A DNA stretch of 64,000 bases from Prochlorococcus sp. AG-355-N18 (GTDB taxonomy: Bacteria; Cyanobacteriota; Cyanobacteriia; PCC-6307; Cyanobiaceae): contig QCEG01000005.1 of assembly GCA_003278535.1 (NCBI GenBank), positions 1 to 64,000 of the forward strand. Direction: 5' to 3'. A program made the translations under genes and the position numbers. Of this stretch, positions 21,519 to 30,943 are shown piece after piece; positions within the stretch are counted from its first letter, which is position 1, and each line of letters begins with the position of its first letter. A model generated the notes under the pieces. That model ran no database searches. It was not told where the DNA came from and worked only from the letters and a program-made list of their open reading frames with translations.

Positions 21519-22466
21519 CTACTTACCAGAGATAGTGCTAAATTGACTGCCCGTTGTTTGAACGTTTAAGAACGGGGCTCTGCTTGCTACCCCTGACTTT
21601 TCCCATGCTTTCACCATGGCTTGACTGACGTTTTTACCATTTTCTTTTTTACACAAAGCTAGGATACTTGGCCCAGCTCCACTGATTGCGCATCCTAGAG
21701 CGCCTGCATTTAGTGCTGCATCTTTAACTTCTAATCCACCTTTAATAAGTTTCCATCTGTATGGTTCATGTAACCTATCAAACATTCCTTCTTTTATAAG
21801 TTCCTCATTACCTGCTTTTAAGCCGTTTAGTAACAAAGTAAGTGCTCCCATATTTGTAACTGCATCAGATATGGGTACATTCTTGGGCATAACCTTTCTT
21901 GCTTCACTTGTGCTTAGACGAATTGCAGGTATTGCTACAACAGCTTTAATTGAGTCATGCCAATCACATCTAATGATTCTCCATCTTTGAGAAGAAGACC
22001 TGGCTGTCAAGCAAAGACCACCCAGAAGAGAGGGAACTACATTATCAGGATGACCTTCTATATCAATGGCAAGTTCAAGGAGTTTTTCTTTGGACAATGG
22101 AGAGTTCATTATTGCATTTGCTCCGATTAATCCAGCAACTATTGCTGTAGCACTACTTCCAAGCCCGCGTGCAGGTGGCACTGCCAACTTAACTCTTGCT
22201 TCAAGTGCAAAAGGATCAATATTTGCGCTCTCCCATACTTTTTGAGCTGCTCTAAAAACTAAGTTTTCAGGCCCTCCTCGCAAATGATTACCATCTGTAC
22301 TTTCCATTATTAAATCAAATCTATCTCCACCACCTTCAATTCTTGTAAAAATAAACTCATTATACAAATCTAATGCTGCTCCAAGGCAATCGAATCCAGG
22401 CCCTAAATTGGCAGTTGTGGAAGGTATTGTTACCCTTATTTTTTTACCTACTTCAGGAATAGACAT
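21519..22466 (-). CDS. thrB: Homoserine kinase
   Basis: Phosphorylates homoserine in threonine synthesis. A GHMP-family kinase of 315 residues with the ATP-binding loop PPARGLGSSAT at 97-107. The N-terminal segment reads VTIPSTTANLGPGFDCLG and the C-terminal motif GCAISGAGPSILAL, both typical. The start ATG is at 22466. It follows glk by 9 bases in the minus-strand run that also carries thrS, giving threonine synthesis and threonyl-tRNA charging in one transcript. Confidence 0.97.
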   Translation of the reverse strand: MSIPEVGKKIRVTIPSTTANLGPGFDCLGAALDLYNEFIFTRIEGGGDRFDLIMESTDGNHLRGGPENLVFRAAQKVWESANIDPFALEARVKLAVPPARGLGSSATAIVAGLIGANAIMNSPLSKEKLLELAIDIEGHPDNVVPSLLGGLCLTARSSSQRWRIIRCDWHDSIKAVVAIPAIRLSTSEARKVMPKNVPISDAVTNMGALTLLLNGLKAGNEELIKEGMFDRLHEPYRWKLIKGGLEVKDAALNAGALGCAISGAGPSILALCKKENGKNVSQAMVKAWEKSGVASRAPFLNVQTTGSQFSTISGK

Positions 22467-22475
22467 TTTTTGGTT

Positions 22476-23510
22476 TTAAGTTTTTAAAAGCATTTTTGCT
22501 CTGCAGGCTGCACTAAAAAGTCCAAACTCTTCATCTAAAATTACTTTTATAGGTATTGTTTTAAGAATATCTTTTAATCTTCCCTTGTCGAAAAATTGTT
22601 TTAAAAATAAGTCTGATTTAAAGTTTTTGAAATGTTTTGATGCTGTTCCTCCAGAAATCCATAATCCACCAAAGCACAATTCTTGAAGAGCAACATCTCC
22701 CAATAAAGAGGCATAAGCGCCTAACCAAATCCTCTCAACTTCAATCATTATCTGATCACCTTCTTTAGAAAGATTACAAATTTTTACAGGCAGTTCTTTT
22801 CTCGAAGTATCAAAATTTTTAATTTTTTTTAAATATTTTTTTAGAGGATGGTTTTGGGCATCAGGTTTGCTTAGTCTCCATTCGGCAATTCTTGATAAAC
22901 CTGTGCCGCTAATAATTCTTTCACAAGATATCCTTTCAACTTTTAGGTAATTCTTAAGCCAAATTTTTAAATCCCATTCTAATTTTGACTTTGGGGAATA
23001 CTCAACATGACCACCTTCACTAGCTAAAACTTTTACCTTTTTTCCTGATATTATTCCTCTTGCAATCCCCAATCCAGTCCCCGCTCCAACAATGGCATGC
23101 AAATCATTATTAGCACCTTCAGAATTGGATCCATTTTGAATAGTAGAATATTGATTTTTTTTTAAAAAAGGTATTCCATAAATTTGCACAGCGAAATCAT
23201 TTATTAGCTCGCAGCTTTTAAAATTAAATTTTTTCTGTAAAGCATTTCCAGAAATATTCCATGACAAGTTAATGATTTTTGCGTTGTTTTTAGATAAGGG
23301 ACCAGCTACTGCGAAACAAGCAGAAGAAGGATGAGGAATATTCTTGCATTCTTTTTTGAGAAAATCTTCTAGGATTAGTTCAAAAGAACCCCAATCAGAC
23401 GACAAATATTTCTTTTTGAATATTAACTTAGGCGAATTATTATTTATTCCTTTTTCGAAAATTCCTAGTAGAACCTTTGTACCTCCTAAATCACAAGCGA
23501 GAAAATTCAT
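22476..23510 (-). CDS. glk: Glucokinase
   Basis: Phosphorylates glucose to glucose-6-phosphate with ATP. The 344-residue protein belongs to the bacterial Glk family. The phosphate-binding loop ACDLGGTKVLLG lies at 5-16. The glucose-binding region includes LINDFAVQIYG, and ASEGGHVEYSP holds the conserved Glu and His. The central loop AIVGAGTGLGIA is the adenosine region. It could support recycling of glucose released from glycogen or sucrose, or glucose taken up from sea water. It sits between thrS (10-base gap) and thrB. Confidence 0.92.
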   Translation of the reverse strand: MNFLACDLGGTKVLLGIFEKGINNNSPKLIFKKKYLSSDWGSFELILEDFLKKECKNIPHPSSACFAVAGPLSKNNAKIINLSWNISGNALQKKFNFKSCELINDFAVQIYGIPFLKKNQYSTIQNGSNSEGANNDLHAIVGAGTGLGIARGIISGKKVKVLASEGGHVEYSPKSKLEWDLKIWLKNYLKVERISCERIISGTGLSRIAEWRLSKPDAQNHPLKKYLKKIKNFDTSRKELPVKICNLSKEGDQIMIEVERIWLGAYASLLGDVALQELCFGGLWISGGTASKHFKNFKSDLFLKQFFDKGRLKDILKTIPIKVILDEEFGLFSAACRAKMLLKT

Positions 23511-23520
23511 ATATTAGATA

Positions 23521-25437
23521 TTATTCTGTTCTCCCTTTTTTTTCTATTAATTCATCCATTAATTTAAAAAGATTTGGTAAATTGAAAATTCCTAAATTTC
23601 TTCCATTCAAGGCTCTTAAGGCGACTGAATCAATTTCCTCTTCTTTATCACCAATAACTGCAATTAAAGGAACTCTCCCCAGAGTTGCCTCTCGTATTTT
23701 ATATCCTATTTTTTCATTCCTAGTATCAACTTTTGATCGGTAACCATTATTATTTATTAACTCATTAAACCTTAAACATTTTTCAATATTTCTATCAGTA
23801 ATGCTTAATAATATTATTTGATAAGGCGCTAGCCAAATTGGGAATTTTGCCTCATATTGTTCAATTAAGATTCCTATAAATCTTTCAAAGGATCCTAAAA
23901 TAGCTCTATGTAGCATAACTGGATTTCTTTTTTCATTATCAATATCTACATAAGTTGCATCCAATCTTATAGGCATTGAGAAATCAACCTGAATAGTTCC
24001 GCATTGCCAAACTCTATTAAGACAATCCTTTAACGAGAATTCTATTTTTGGACCATAAAAAGCACCTTCTCCAGGTTGTAGTTCCCATTTTAGGTTCTTA
24101 TTATCGAGAGCTTTGGTAAGAGCCTCTTCTGATTTATCCCAAATATCTTCACTACCTACCCTTTTTTCAGGACGAGTTGATAATTTGATAATGATTTCAT
24201 CAAAACCAAAAGTTTTATAAACCTCGAAAACAAGATCTATAAAAGTAGATACCTCTTCTTGAATTTGCTCTTCTGTGCAGAATATGTGTGCATCATCTTG
24301 AGTAAAATTTCTTACTCTCATTAAGCCGTGTAGTGCACCAGAGGGCTCGTTTCTGTGACAAGAACCAAATTCAGCAAGACGAATAGGTAAATCCTTATAA
24401 CTTTTTAAACCTTGATTAAATACTTGAATATGGCATGGACAATTCATTGGTTTAATTGCATATGTTCGATTTTCTGATGCAGTAGTGAACATATCGTCTC
24501 TAAATTTTTCCCAATGACCGGATTTTTCCCAAAGAGATTTATCAACAGCTTGTGGGGTTTTAATTTCTAAATAATCATTTTTTTTGAGTATTTCTCTTAT
24601 GTACTTTTCCAGTACTTGGTAGATTGTCCATCCATTTGGATGCCAAAAAATCATTCCTGGAGATTCTTCTTGTATATGAAATAGTGAATGCTTTTTACCA
24701 AGTTTTCTATGATCTCTTTTTTCCGCTTCTTCGATTCTTGTTAAGTAGTCATTGAGTTCTTTTTCTTTTGCCCATGCGGTTCCATATATTCTCTGTAATG
24801 ATTCATTCTCACTATTACCTCTCCAATATGAACCTGATAATTTAAGTAATTTAAAGTGTCTCAAATGTCTAGTGTTAGGAACGTGAGGTCCTCTACACAT
24901 GTCGATGTATTCTTCGTGCTTGTATAAATTGATAAGACCATCTTCAGGAATTTCTTCAATTATTCTTAATTTAAAAGTCTCATCTCTTTCTTTAAAAGTT
25001 TTAATTGCCTCTTCTTTAGAAACTTGTAAAATTTCAACGTTATAGTTTGTTATTATTAATTTATTAATTCTATTTTCGATTTTTATTAAATCTTCAGGAG
25101 TAAATCTGTATTCAGAGAAAATATCGTAATAAAAACCATCTTCAATTACAGGCCCAATCGCCATTTTAATATCCGAGTAAATTTGTTTAACTGCATGACC
25201 AATAAGGTGAGCGAAGGAATGTCTTATTATCTCAATTCCTTCTTTATCTTTTGATGTGATGATTACAACTTTGGAATCTACATTTATAGGAATTGTTGCA
25301 TCAAGAAGAACATCATTTACTTTCCCAGCAATTGTTGCTTTAGCTAATCCAGCGCCAATACTCTGGGCAATTTCTAGAATAGTTACAGATTTTTCGAAAA
25401 CCTTTTTTGAACCATCAGGCAAGGTAATTATTGGCAT
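23521..25437 (-). CDS. thrS: Threonyl-tRNA synthetase
   Basis: Class II aminoacyl-tRNA synthetase that charges tRNA-Thr. The 638 residues show an N-terminal TGS domain (about 1-62), an editing domain with the HxxxH motif in [11 protein letters not shown] (near 73-83), the catalytic core with the zinc ligand in [10 protein letters not shown], and [14 protein letters not shown] motif 2 as [15 protein letters not shown]. Motif 3 lies in [19 protein letters not shown], and the C-terminal anticodon-binding domain follows. The start is an ATG 3 bases after trpS. Confidence 0.97.
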   Translation of the reverse strand: MPIITLPDGSKKVFEKSVTILEIAQSIGAGLAKATIAGKVNDVLLDATIPINVDSKVVIITSKDKEGIEIIRHSFAHLIGHAVKQIYSDIKMAIGPVIEDGFYYDIFSEYRFTPEDLIKIENRINKLIITNYNVEILQVSKEEAIKTFKERDETFKLRIIEEIPEDGLINLYKHEEYIDMCRGPHVPNTRHLRHFKLLKLSGSYWRGNSENESLQRIYGTAWAKEKELNDYLTRIEEAEKRDHRKLGKKHSLFHIQEESPGMIFWHPNGWTIYQVLEKYIREILKKNDYLEIKTPQAVDKSLWEKSGHWEKFRDDMFTTASENRTYAIKPMNCPCHIQVFNQGLKSYKDLPIRLAEFGSCHRNEPSGALHGLMRVRNFTQDDAHIFCTEEQIQEEVSTFIDLVFEVYKTFGFDEIIIKLSTRPEKRVGSEDIWDKSEEALTKALDNKNLKWELQPGEGAFYGPKIEFSLKDCLNRVWQCGTIQVDFSMPIRLDATYVDIDNEKRNPVMLHRAILGSFERFIGILIEQYEAKFPIWLAPYQIILLSITDRNIEKCLRFNELINNNGYRSKVDTRNEKIGYKIREATLGRVPLIAVIGDKEEEIDSVALRALNGRNLGIFNLPNLFKLMDELIEKKGRTE

Positions 25438-25440
25438 AAT

Positions 25441-26457
25441 TTATTTCTCCATTTCAAAGAATCCCAATTTTGATTTAACTTTTTTTAAAGTCTGATTTGC
25501 TATATCTTCAGCTTTTTCCTTCCCTTCATCAAGAAATTTATTTAGTTGATAGGGATCATTAATTAATAATTTATATCTTTTCTGAATAGGTTCTAATGAT
25601 TCAATAAGTTGTTCAGTAATTAATTTTTTAAATGTTCCCCATCCAGTCTCTAAGAATTCATTTTCACATTGAGAAATTTCTTTACCAGATAATATTGAAT
25701 AAATCATCAAAAGATTTTTAGATTCTGGTCTCTCAGGATTGTTAAATTCAATTCCAATAGAACTGTCACTTTTTGCTCTTTTAATTTTTTTTGTGATTAT
25801 TTCAGGAGGATCTAATAAGTTAATGCGACTGCCCTCATTAGGATCACTTTTGCTCATCTTTTTTGAACCATCAATTAAACTCATTATTTTTGAACCATTC
25901 TTCATGATGATTGGTTGAGGGATCTTTAAAATATTTTTATCTTTACTAAATCTGGCATTAATTCTCTGTTGCGCAATATCTCTTGCAAGTTCAAGATGTT
26001 GTTTTTGATCCTCACCTACTGGTACGTAGTCAGCATCATAAAGAAGGATGTCTGCAGCCATAAGTATTGGATAGTCAAATAGTCCAATAGATACATTATT
26101 ACCTTGTTGTATGGATTTTTCTTTGAATTGAATCATTCTTTCCATCCAATTTATTGGGGTCATACAATTTAATATCCAACAAAGTTCTGAATGAGCTGAA
26201 ATCTGACTTTGGACAAAAATTGAGCATATATTGGGATCTATCCCACAAGCTACGTACAAAGCTGCCGTAGAGATTGTGTTTTTAGATAATTCTTTGGGAT
26301 TATATGAGGCTGTTATTGCGTGCAAATCAACTACACATAGAAATGATTCATATTGTTCTTGAAGCTTAACCCAATTATTTATGGCCCCAAGCCAATTCCC
26401 AATATGTAAATCACCAGTTGGTTGAACTCCCGAAAGAATTCTTTTTTTATTTGACAT
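25441..26457 (-). CDS. trpS: Tryptophanyl-tRNA synthetase
   Basis: Class I synthetase that charges tRNA-Trp. The 338-residue length is typical of bacterial TrpS. The HIGH-type motif is HIGN at 18-21, within SGVQPTGDLHIGNW. The KMSKS loop is intact in DGSKKMSKSDPNEGS near residue 199. The first 11 bases of its coding sequence overlap the end of the upstream RG-rich protein gene, so the two are translationally coupled. thrS follows after 3 bases. Confidence 0.97.
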   Translation of the reverse strand: MSNKKRILSGVQPTGDLHIGNWLGAINNWVKLQEQYESFLCVVDLHAITASYNPKELSKNTISTAALYVACGIDPNICSIFVQSQISAHSELCWILNCMTPINWMERMIQFKEKSIQQGNNVSIGLFDYPILMAADILLYDADYVPVGEDQKQHLELARDIAQQRINARFSKDKNILKIPQPIIMKNGSKIMSLIDGSKKMSKSDPNEGSRINLLDPPEIITKKIKRAKSDSSIGIEFNNPERPESKNLLMIYSILSGKEISQCENEFLETGWGTFKKLITEQLIESLEPIQKRYKLLINDPYQLNKFLDEGKEKAEDIANQTLKKVKSKLGFFEMEK

Positions 26458-26869
26458 CCGCTTCTACTTCGCTAGATTCGATTTCTTCGGTTGATATACT
26501 TTTTACAGGTCTTGCAAAAGGGTCAGGTGCTGTTTTTGTCTTTTCTTCATAAGGAATTTGTGATTGTCTACTCGGAGAAGAGTTTTTATTATTTTTTGCA
26601 TATTCTGTGATTGATTCAATCAATTTTTCGTCATTGATCATTTCGCTAAGTGTCCTAACAGAGAAACCCAGAACTGCAACGGTAGATTTTAATTGAAAGG
26701 TCTCTTGTATTGATTTAACAGCTTTCATTTCGTTATCACTCAATCTTATGCGGAATCCTCCTCCATCTTTTCTGCCGCTGGATCTATCTCTGAAATTAGA
26801 TCTTTCATTATTAGAACGACCTCTGTAATTTTCTTGTCTAGGATTATTGCTGAAATTTGAATTAGACAT
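26447..26869 (-). CDS. Basic Arg/Gly-rich protein of unknown function
   Basis: A 140-residue protein that I do not recognise by name. Residues 1-40 are disordered, rich in Asn, Arg, Ser and Gly, with RGR- and GGG-type stretches as in RNA-binding tails. Residues 41-92 look folded and mostly helical (RIRLSDNEMKAVKSI to ESITEYAKN). The last 45 residues are acidic and Ser/Pro-rich. It is the first gene of the trpS-thrS-glk-thrB run and overlaps trpS by 11 bases. Context and charge suggest a nucleic-acid-binding or translation-related role, but that is inference. Confidence 0.6.
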   Translation of the reverse strand: MSNSNFSNNPRQENYRGRSNNERSNFRDRSSGRKDGGGFRIRLSDNEMKAVKSIQETFQLKSTVAVLGFSVRTLSEMINDEKLIESITEYAKNNKNSSPSRQSQIPYEEKTKTAPDPFARPVKSISTEEIESSEVEADVK

Positions 26870-27035
26870 CTTGATGTTTCTTAAGTTATTTAAGTAGTCT
26901 ATTAATTTAGCATCTTGTTATGCAATAAGTCTTTTTAAATAAGCTCAAATTTTTATCTTTTGATTAACGACTTATGAAATTTTGCTTTTCTCATTCACAA
27001 CTTGCATTAAAATAAAATTAGAAAAATAAAGTATT

Positions 27036-28367
27036 GTGTTTGATATTAGTAAAGACAACCTTTTAAAGGATTTCATAAAGTTTCCAAAAAAAAATCTTCT
27101 TATTATTTTATTATTGTTAGGTTTTGGGGAATGGTTTGTTAGTGACTTAATTCATTTTGCAGGAGGCTCAATAGGATTTTTTGCCTTGTGTTTGGGTGGA
27201 TATTTTTACTTGAAGAATGATAACCCTAAATTTAATGAGCCAAATAATTTAGATGGTTGGATAAATCTATGTAATGAAGATTTAAATTTTTTTGAAGAAC
27301 TTGAAGCAACAAATGAATTAGAAAAACAAAATTCAAAAAGACAAAAAATACTTGAATCGATTCTTAAAAGAAGTGAAAAAGAAAAAATAAGTTGCATTGG
27401 ACAAAAAGATTATCAAAGTTTTCAATCTTTTTTGAAAAGCAATTTAAAAGTAGATAAGTTTGAATTTGAGTTATACAAAAAACTGCCTAAATACAATTCT
27501 TCTCAAGTTATTCCAGAAGAAGCTTTGAAGAGCGATGCAATCTTGTATTTTATAAACCTACCTTTGTCGGCAAATGATTTTTTGTGGATGGAAAAGTTTC
27601 CTAAAAATATGCCAATCTGGTTGGTGGCTCTAACTTCCAACCAAATAGAAGTCAAAAATCAGATAGAAGAGCTAAAGTCTCAAATTTCAAGTGACTTTAT
27701 AAACAAAATTATTACTTTTGATGTGAATAAGAATGAAATAACAAATATACCTTTTTCATTAAGGAAGTTTTTCATAAGTTCATCTCAAAATATTGAAAAT
27801 ACAAAAAAAAGGCTTTTAAAAGAACTTCATGTTTCCTGGCAATCTGAAATTGAAGGGATAAGAAGAATGCAGTTAAAAGGTATACAAAGAAAAAATCAAA
27901 TTCTTGTCGCAACAACTGTTTTCTTATCTCCTATCCCATCAATTGATGTTATGGCAATGACAGTACTAAATTCTTTAATGATTAAAGAAATTAAGTCTGT
28001 ATGGGGATGTAATTGGTCTCCTGAAATTTTAGATAAAGTATCCAAAGAGATTTTAAAGACTGCAATTGCTCAGGGAGTTATTGAATGGAGTGGACAGACT
28101 CTAATTGGTATAACAAAATTACATGGTCCAAATTGGCTTATCTCTGGAACATTTCAGGCTGTCAGTGCTGCTTATTTAACAAGAGTAGTATCAAGTTCTT
28201 TGGCTGATTTTATGGCAATAACAAAAGGGGTAGAAGAACCTGATTTGGATTTTATAAAGAAAAATTCTGAGAAAATTGTTGAAAAAGCTTTTGAAAAAGA
28301 AAAAATAAATTGGAAAGGATTTATTTCTGATCTTAGAAAACCACTTATGAAACTATCTTTTAGTTAA
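27036..28367 (+). CDS. DUF697/YcjF-type membrane protein without a GTPase domain
   Basis: A 443-residue membrane protein. A hydrophobic hairpin lies at about 18-60 (NLLIILLLLGFGEWF and a second segment to GGYFYL). A soluble middle region (60-270) follows, then a C-terminal region (about 275-400) resembling DUF697, seen in QILVATTVFLSPIPSIDVMAM and the later ISGTFQAVSAAYLTRVVSSS. DUF697 often accompanies a dynamin- or Era-like GTPase, but no P-loop is visible here. The start is a GTG at 27036. It ends 14 bases before mntC, so it is probably in the Mn transporter operon. Function unknown. Confidence 0.7.
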   Translation: MFDISKDNLLKDFIKFPKKNLLIILLLLGFGEWFVSDLIHFAGGSIGFFALCLGGYFYLKNDNPKFNEPNNLDGWINLCNEDLNFFEELEATNELEKQNSKRQKILESILKRSEKEKISCIGQKDYQSFQSFLKSNLKVDKFEFELYKKLPKYNSSQVIPEEALKSDAILYFINLPLSANDFLWMEKFPKNMPIWLVALTSNQIEVKNQIEELKSQISSDFINKIITFDVNKNEITNIPFSLRKFFISSSQNIENTKKRLLKELHVSWQSEIEGIRRMQLKGIQRKNQILVATTVFLSPIPSIDVMAMTVLNSLMIKEIKSVWGCNWSPEILDKVSKEILKTAIAQGVIEWSGQTLIGITKLHGPNWLISGTFQAVSAAYLTRVVSSSLADFMAITKGVEEPDLDFIKKNSEKIVEKAFEKEKINWKGFISDLRKPLMKLSFS

Positions 28368-28381
28368 TAATTTAAGGGTGA

Positions 28382-29290
28382 ATGTTTAATATGAGAAAGA
28401 ATATTCTTTTTTTAAGTTTGGTACTTTTGCTTTCTCTTGTATCAGGATCATGTAAGAGAATATCAAATAAAAATGAAAGTAAAGAAGTTATACTGGCAAG
28501 TTTCACTGTTTTGGCGGACATAATTAGCAATGTTGCTAAAGATGATTTTATTGTTAGATCAATAACGAAACCTGGAGTTGAAGTTCACGGCTACCAACCA
28601 ACTCCAAGCGATTTGGTAAATGCCTCTCGTGCTTTTGTTTTTATTGATAATGGATTTGGATTTGAATTATGGGCTGAAAAATTTGTTTCTAATTTAAAAG
28701 TTAAAAGAATTACTGTTGCCGAAGGTTTAGAACCTATTTTTATCAGTGAAGATTTTTATAAAGGAAAACCCAATCCTCATGCGTGGATTTCTCCAAAAAG
28801 AGGGATCCTATACGTAGATATTATCGTGGATTCTTTATCAGAATTGAGGCCATCCAAAAGGAAATTATTTGAAGAAAATGGAAAAACTTATAAAGATAAA
28901 CTCTCTAAAATTGATAAAGAATTCTCACTTTTTATTAATAACTTAAATAAAGAAAGGAGGTATCTAGTAAGTTGTGAAGGTGCTTTTTCATATTTAACAA
29001 ATGATTATGGATTAGAGGAAGTTTATTTGTGGCCAGTTAATGCTGAGAGTCAAATCACTCCCAAAAGAATGACAAGAACAATCTCAGTAGTTAAAGAAAG
29101 AAATGTCCCATCTGTATTTTGCGAAAGTACTGTAAGTAACGAATCTCAAATGGTTGTTGCAAACGAAACTGGGGCTAATTTTGGAGGAAATCTTTTTGTT
29201 GATTCATTATCTGATGATAGTGGGCCTGCAAGTTCCTATATAAAAATGCTTGAGCATAATTTAGCTTTGATAAAAAAAGGGCTTTTTTGA
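28382..29290 (+). CDS. mntC: Manganese-type ABC transporter, substrate-binding lipoprotein
   Basis: Periplasmic metal-binding protein of 302 residues, cluster A-I (PsaA/MntC/ZnuA). A lipoprotein signal ends in the lipobox VSGSC with Cys24 as the anchor. The four metal ligands line up as H69 (VEVHGYQP), H133 (NPHAWISP), E199 (SCEGAFSYL) and D274 (FVDSLSDD). A Glu at the third site is the manganese/iron pattern, while ZnuA has His there and also a His-rich loop that is absent here. I therefore infer Mn(II), needed for the photosystem II cluster, though zinc or iron is not excluded. The ATG at 28382 is used; an ATG three codons on is possible. Confidence 0.85.
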   Translation: MFNMRKNILFLSLVLLLSLVSGSCKRISNKNESKEVILASFTVLADIISNVAKDDFIVRSITKPGVEVHGYQPTPSDLVNASRAFVFIDNGFGFELWAEKFVSNLKVKRITVAEGLEPIFISEDFYKGKPNPHAWISPKRGILYVDIIVDSLSELRPSKRKLFEENGKTYKDKLSKIDKEFSLFINNLNKERRYLVSCEGAFSYLTNDYGLEEVYLWPVNAESQITPKRMTRTISVVKERNVPSVFCESTVSNESQMVVANETGANFGGNLFVDSLSDDSGPASSYIKMLEHNLALIKKGLF

Positions 29291-29293
29291 ATT

Positions 29294-30058
29294 ATGGAAA
29301 AAATCAATTATCAAAACTTTAGGATTGAGGCAGAGAATATTTGTGTAGATTACAACGGTAAGGTGGCTTTGTATGATGCCAATTTAAGATTGAAATCTGG
29401 CCAGATTTGTGGGTTAGTAGGGATGAACGGTGCTGGTAAAACAACTTTTTTTAATGCTTTAACTGGCTTTGTAAATATTTCAAAGGGAAAAATCAGAATT
29501 AATGGAGAGTCTGTAAGATCTGCTCAAAAAGATCAGACAATTGCTTATGTTCCTCAAAATGAGGGAATTGATAGTCAATTTCCAATAAGTGTTTGGAATG
29601 TAGTGATGATGGGAAGATATGGTTCGATGAATATTTTTAGGTGTCCGAGAGAATCTGATGTTCAGGCGGTTAAAGATGCTATTGAGAGAGTTGATCTTAC
29701 GAATCATTTATCTACACCTATTGGAAACTTATCTGGAGGTCAGAGAAAACGAACTTTTTTAGCTAGAGCAATTGCACAAAGAGCTTCAATATTACTTCTT
29801 GATGAGCCTTTTTCAGGTGTTGATATAAGAACTGAGAAACTTATCTCAGAATTATTTATTCAATTTAAAAATGAAGGGAAAACTATATTATTATCAACGC
29901 ATGATATGATTCATGTCCGTGAATTTTGTGATTTGGTTCTTTTAATAAATAAAACTGTTGTAGCTTACGGCGAGACCTCTGAAGTGTTTACCCCTGAAAA
30001 TATTACAACTACTTTTGGAGGGATCTCACCTGATTTCTTGTTTGGCCCTGAATCCTAA
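29294..30058 (+). CDS. mntA: Manganese-type ABC transporter, ATP-binding protein
   Basis: Cytoplasmic ATPase of the metal importer, 254 residues. Walker A is GMNGAGKTT at 43-51, the signature is LSGGQRKR, and Walker B is ILLLDEPFSG. The switch His follows in LLSTHDMIHV. It lies 3 bases after mntC and 12 bases before the permease gene, in the standard binding protein-ATPase-permease order. Family membership is certain; the metal follows from the ligand pattern of the binding protein. Confidence 0.88.
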   Translation: MEKINYQNFRIEAENICVDYNGKVALYDANLRLKSGQICGLVGMNGAGKTTFFNALTGFVNISKGKIRINGESVRSAQKDQTIAYVPQNEGIDSQFPISVWNVVMMGRYGSMNIFRCPRESDVQAVKDAIERVDLTNHLSTPIGNLSGGQRKRTFLARAIAQRASILLLDEPFSGVDIRTEKLISELFIQFKNEGKTILLSTHDMIHVREFCDLVLLINKTVVAYGETSEVFTPENITTTFGGISPDFLFGPES

Positions 30059-30070
30059 ATTTTAAATTAT

Positions 30071-30943
30071 ATGGAGCTCTGTTCTTTTTTAACTTTGGAT
30101 TCATTCATAACAGATCCTCTTACTCATGACTTTATGAGAAAAGCACTTCTTATGAGTTCACTAGTTGCAGCTGTTTGTGGTTTCCTGTCAAGTTATTTAA
30201 CTCTTAAGGGATGGGCTTTAATGGGAGATGCAGTTTCACATTCAGTAATGCCTGGTGTTGTGGTTGCTTATGCATTAGGTCTTCCTTTCTCATTAGGGGC
30301 ATTTATTTTCGGAGTTGGTTCTGTAGCATTGATAGGATTTATTAAGCAGAAATCTAGAGTTAAGGAAGATACTGTCATTGGGTTGGTATTTACTGGATTT
30401 TTCGCTCTTGGAATCGTATTGGTTTCTAAGATTAAAAGTAATATTGATCTGCACTCTATCCTTTTTGGTAGCCCATTAGGGATATCACTTTCAGATGTAA
30501 AACAAACTATATTTATTTCCTTATTGGTAGTAATCCTTTTATCAATTTTTAGAAAAGATTTAATGCTTTATTGTTTTGATCCTAGGCATGCAAAAACAGT
30601 TGGGATTAATGTATTTTTTCTTCATTATTTACTTCTAACATGCTTATCTTTGGCAGCTGTTGTGGGATTGCAGTCCGTTGGAATAATTTTAGTAGTTGCA
30701 ATGTTGATTACACCAGGGGCTACAGCATATTTACTTACGGATAAGTTTGATAATATGACAGTAATTTCAGTATTAAGTGCAATTATTTCAAGCTTAATAG
30801 GAATCTACGTTAGTTTTTGGTTTGATCTTGAAACAGGTGGATCAATTGTTTTGGCACAAACTTTTATATTTTTATTTGCTTTTTTATTCGCTCCAAGATA
30901 CGGAATATTTAAGTTAAAGAAATTATTTGCTGGTTATAAATGA
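30071..30943 (+). CDS. mntB: Manganese-type ABC transporter, permease
   Basis: Membrane subunit of the metal importer, 290 residues with about eight or nine hydrophobic helices. The coupling segment EAA-like region reads LKGWALMGDAVSHSVMPGVV, typical of the ABC-3 (ZnuB/MntB) permease family. The C-terminal tail is short and basic. Its stop overlaps the start of the next gene in ATGA, so translation of the DUF4336 gene is probably coupled to it. Confidence 0.88.
   Translation: MELCSFLTLDSFITDPLTHDFMRKALLMSSLVAAVCGFLSSYLTLKGWALMGDAVSHSVMPGVVVAYALGLPFSLGAFIFGVGSVALIGFIKQKSRVKEDTVIGLVFTGFFALGIVLVSKIKSNIDLHSILFGSPLGISLSDVKQTIFISLLVVILLSIFRKDLMLYCFDPRHAKTVGINVFFLHYLLLTCLSLAAVVGLQSVGIILVVAMLITPGATAYLLTDKFDNMTVISVLSAIISSLIGIYVSFWFDLETGGSIVLAQTFIFLFAFLFAPRYGIFKLKKLFAGYK

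Noticed and set aside
29265..29287. A-rich/T-rich hairpin at the mntC end as a terminator
   Set aside because: It lies inside coding sequence with the next gene starting 3 bases later, so termination there is unlikely.
28382..29290. Zinc specificity (ZnuA) for the binding protein
   Set aside because: Third ligand is Glu rather than His and there is no His-rich loop; manganese fits better, though this remains inference.
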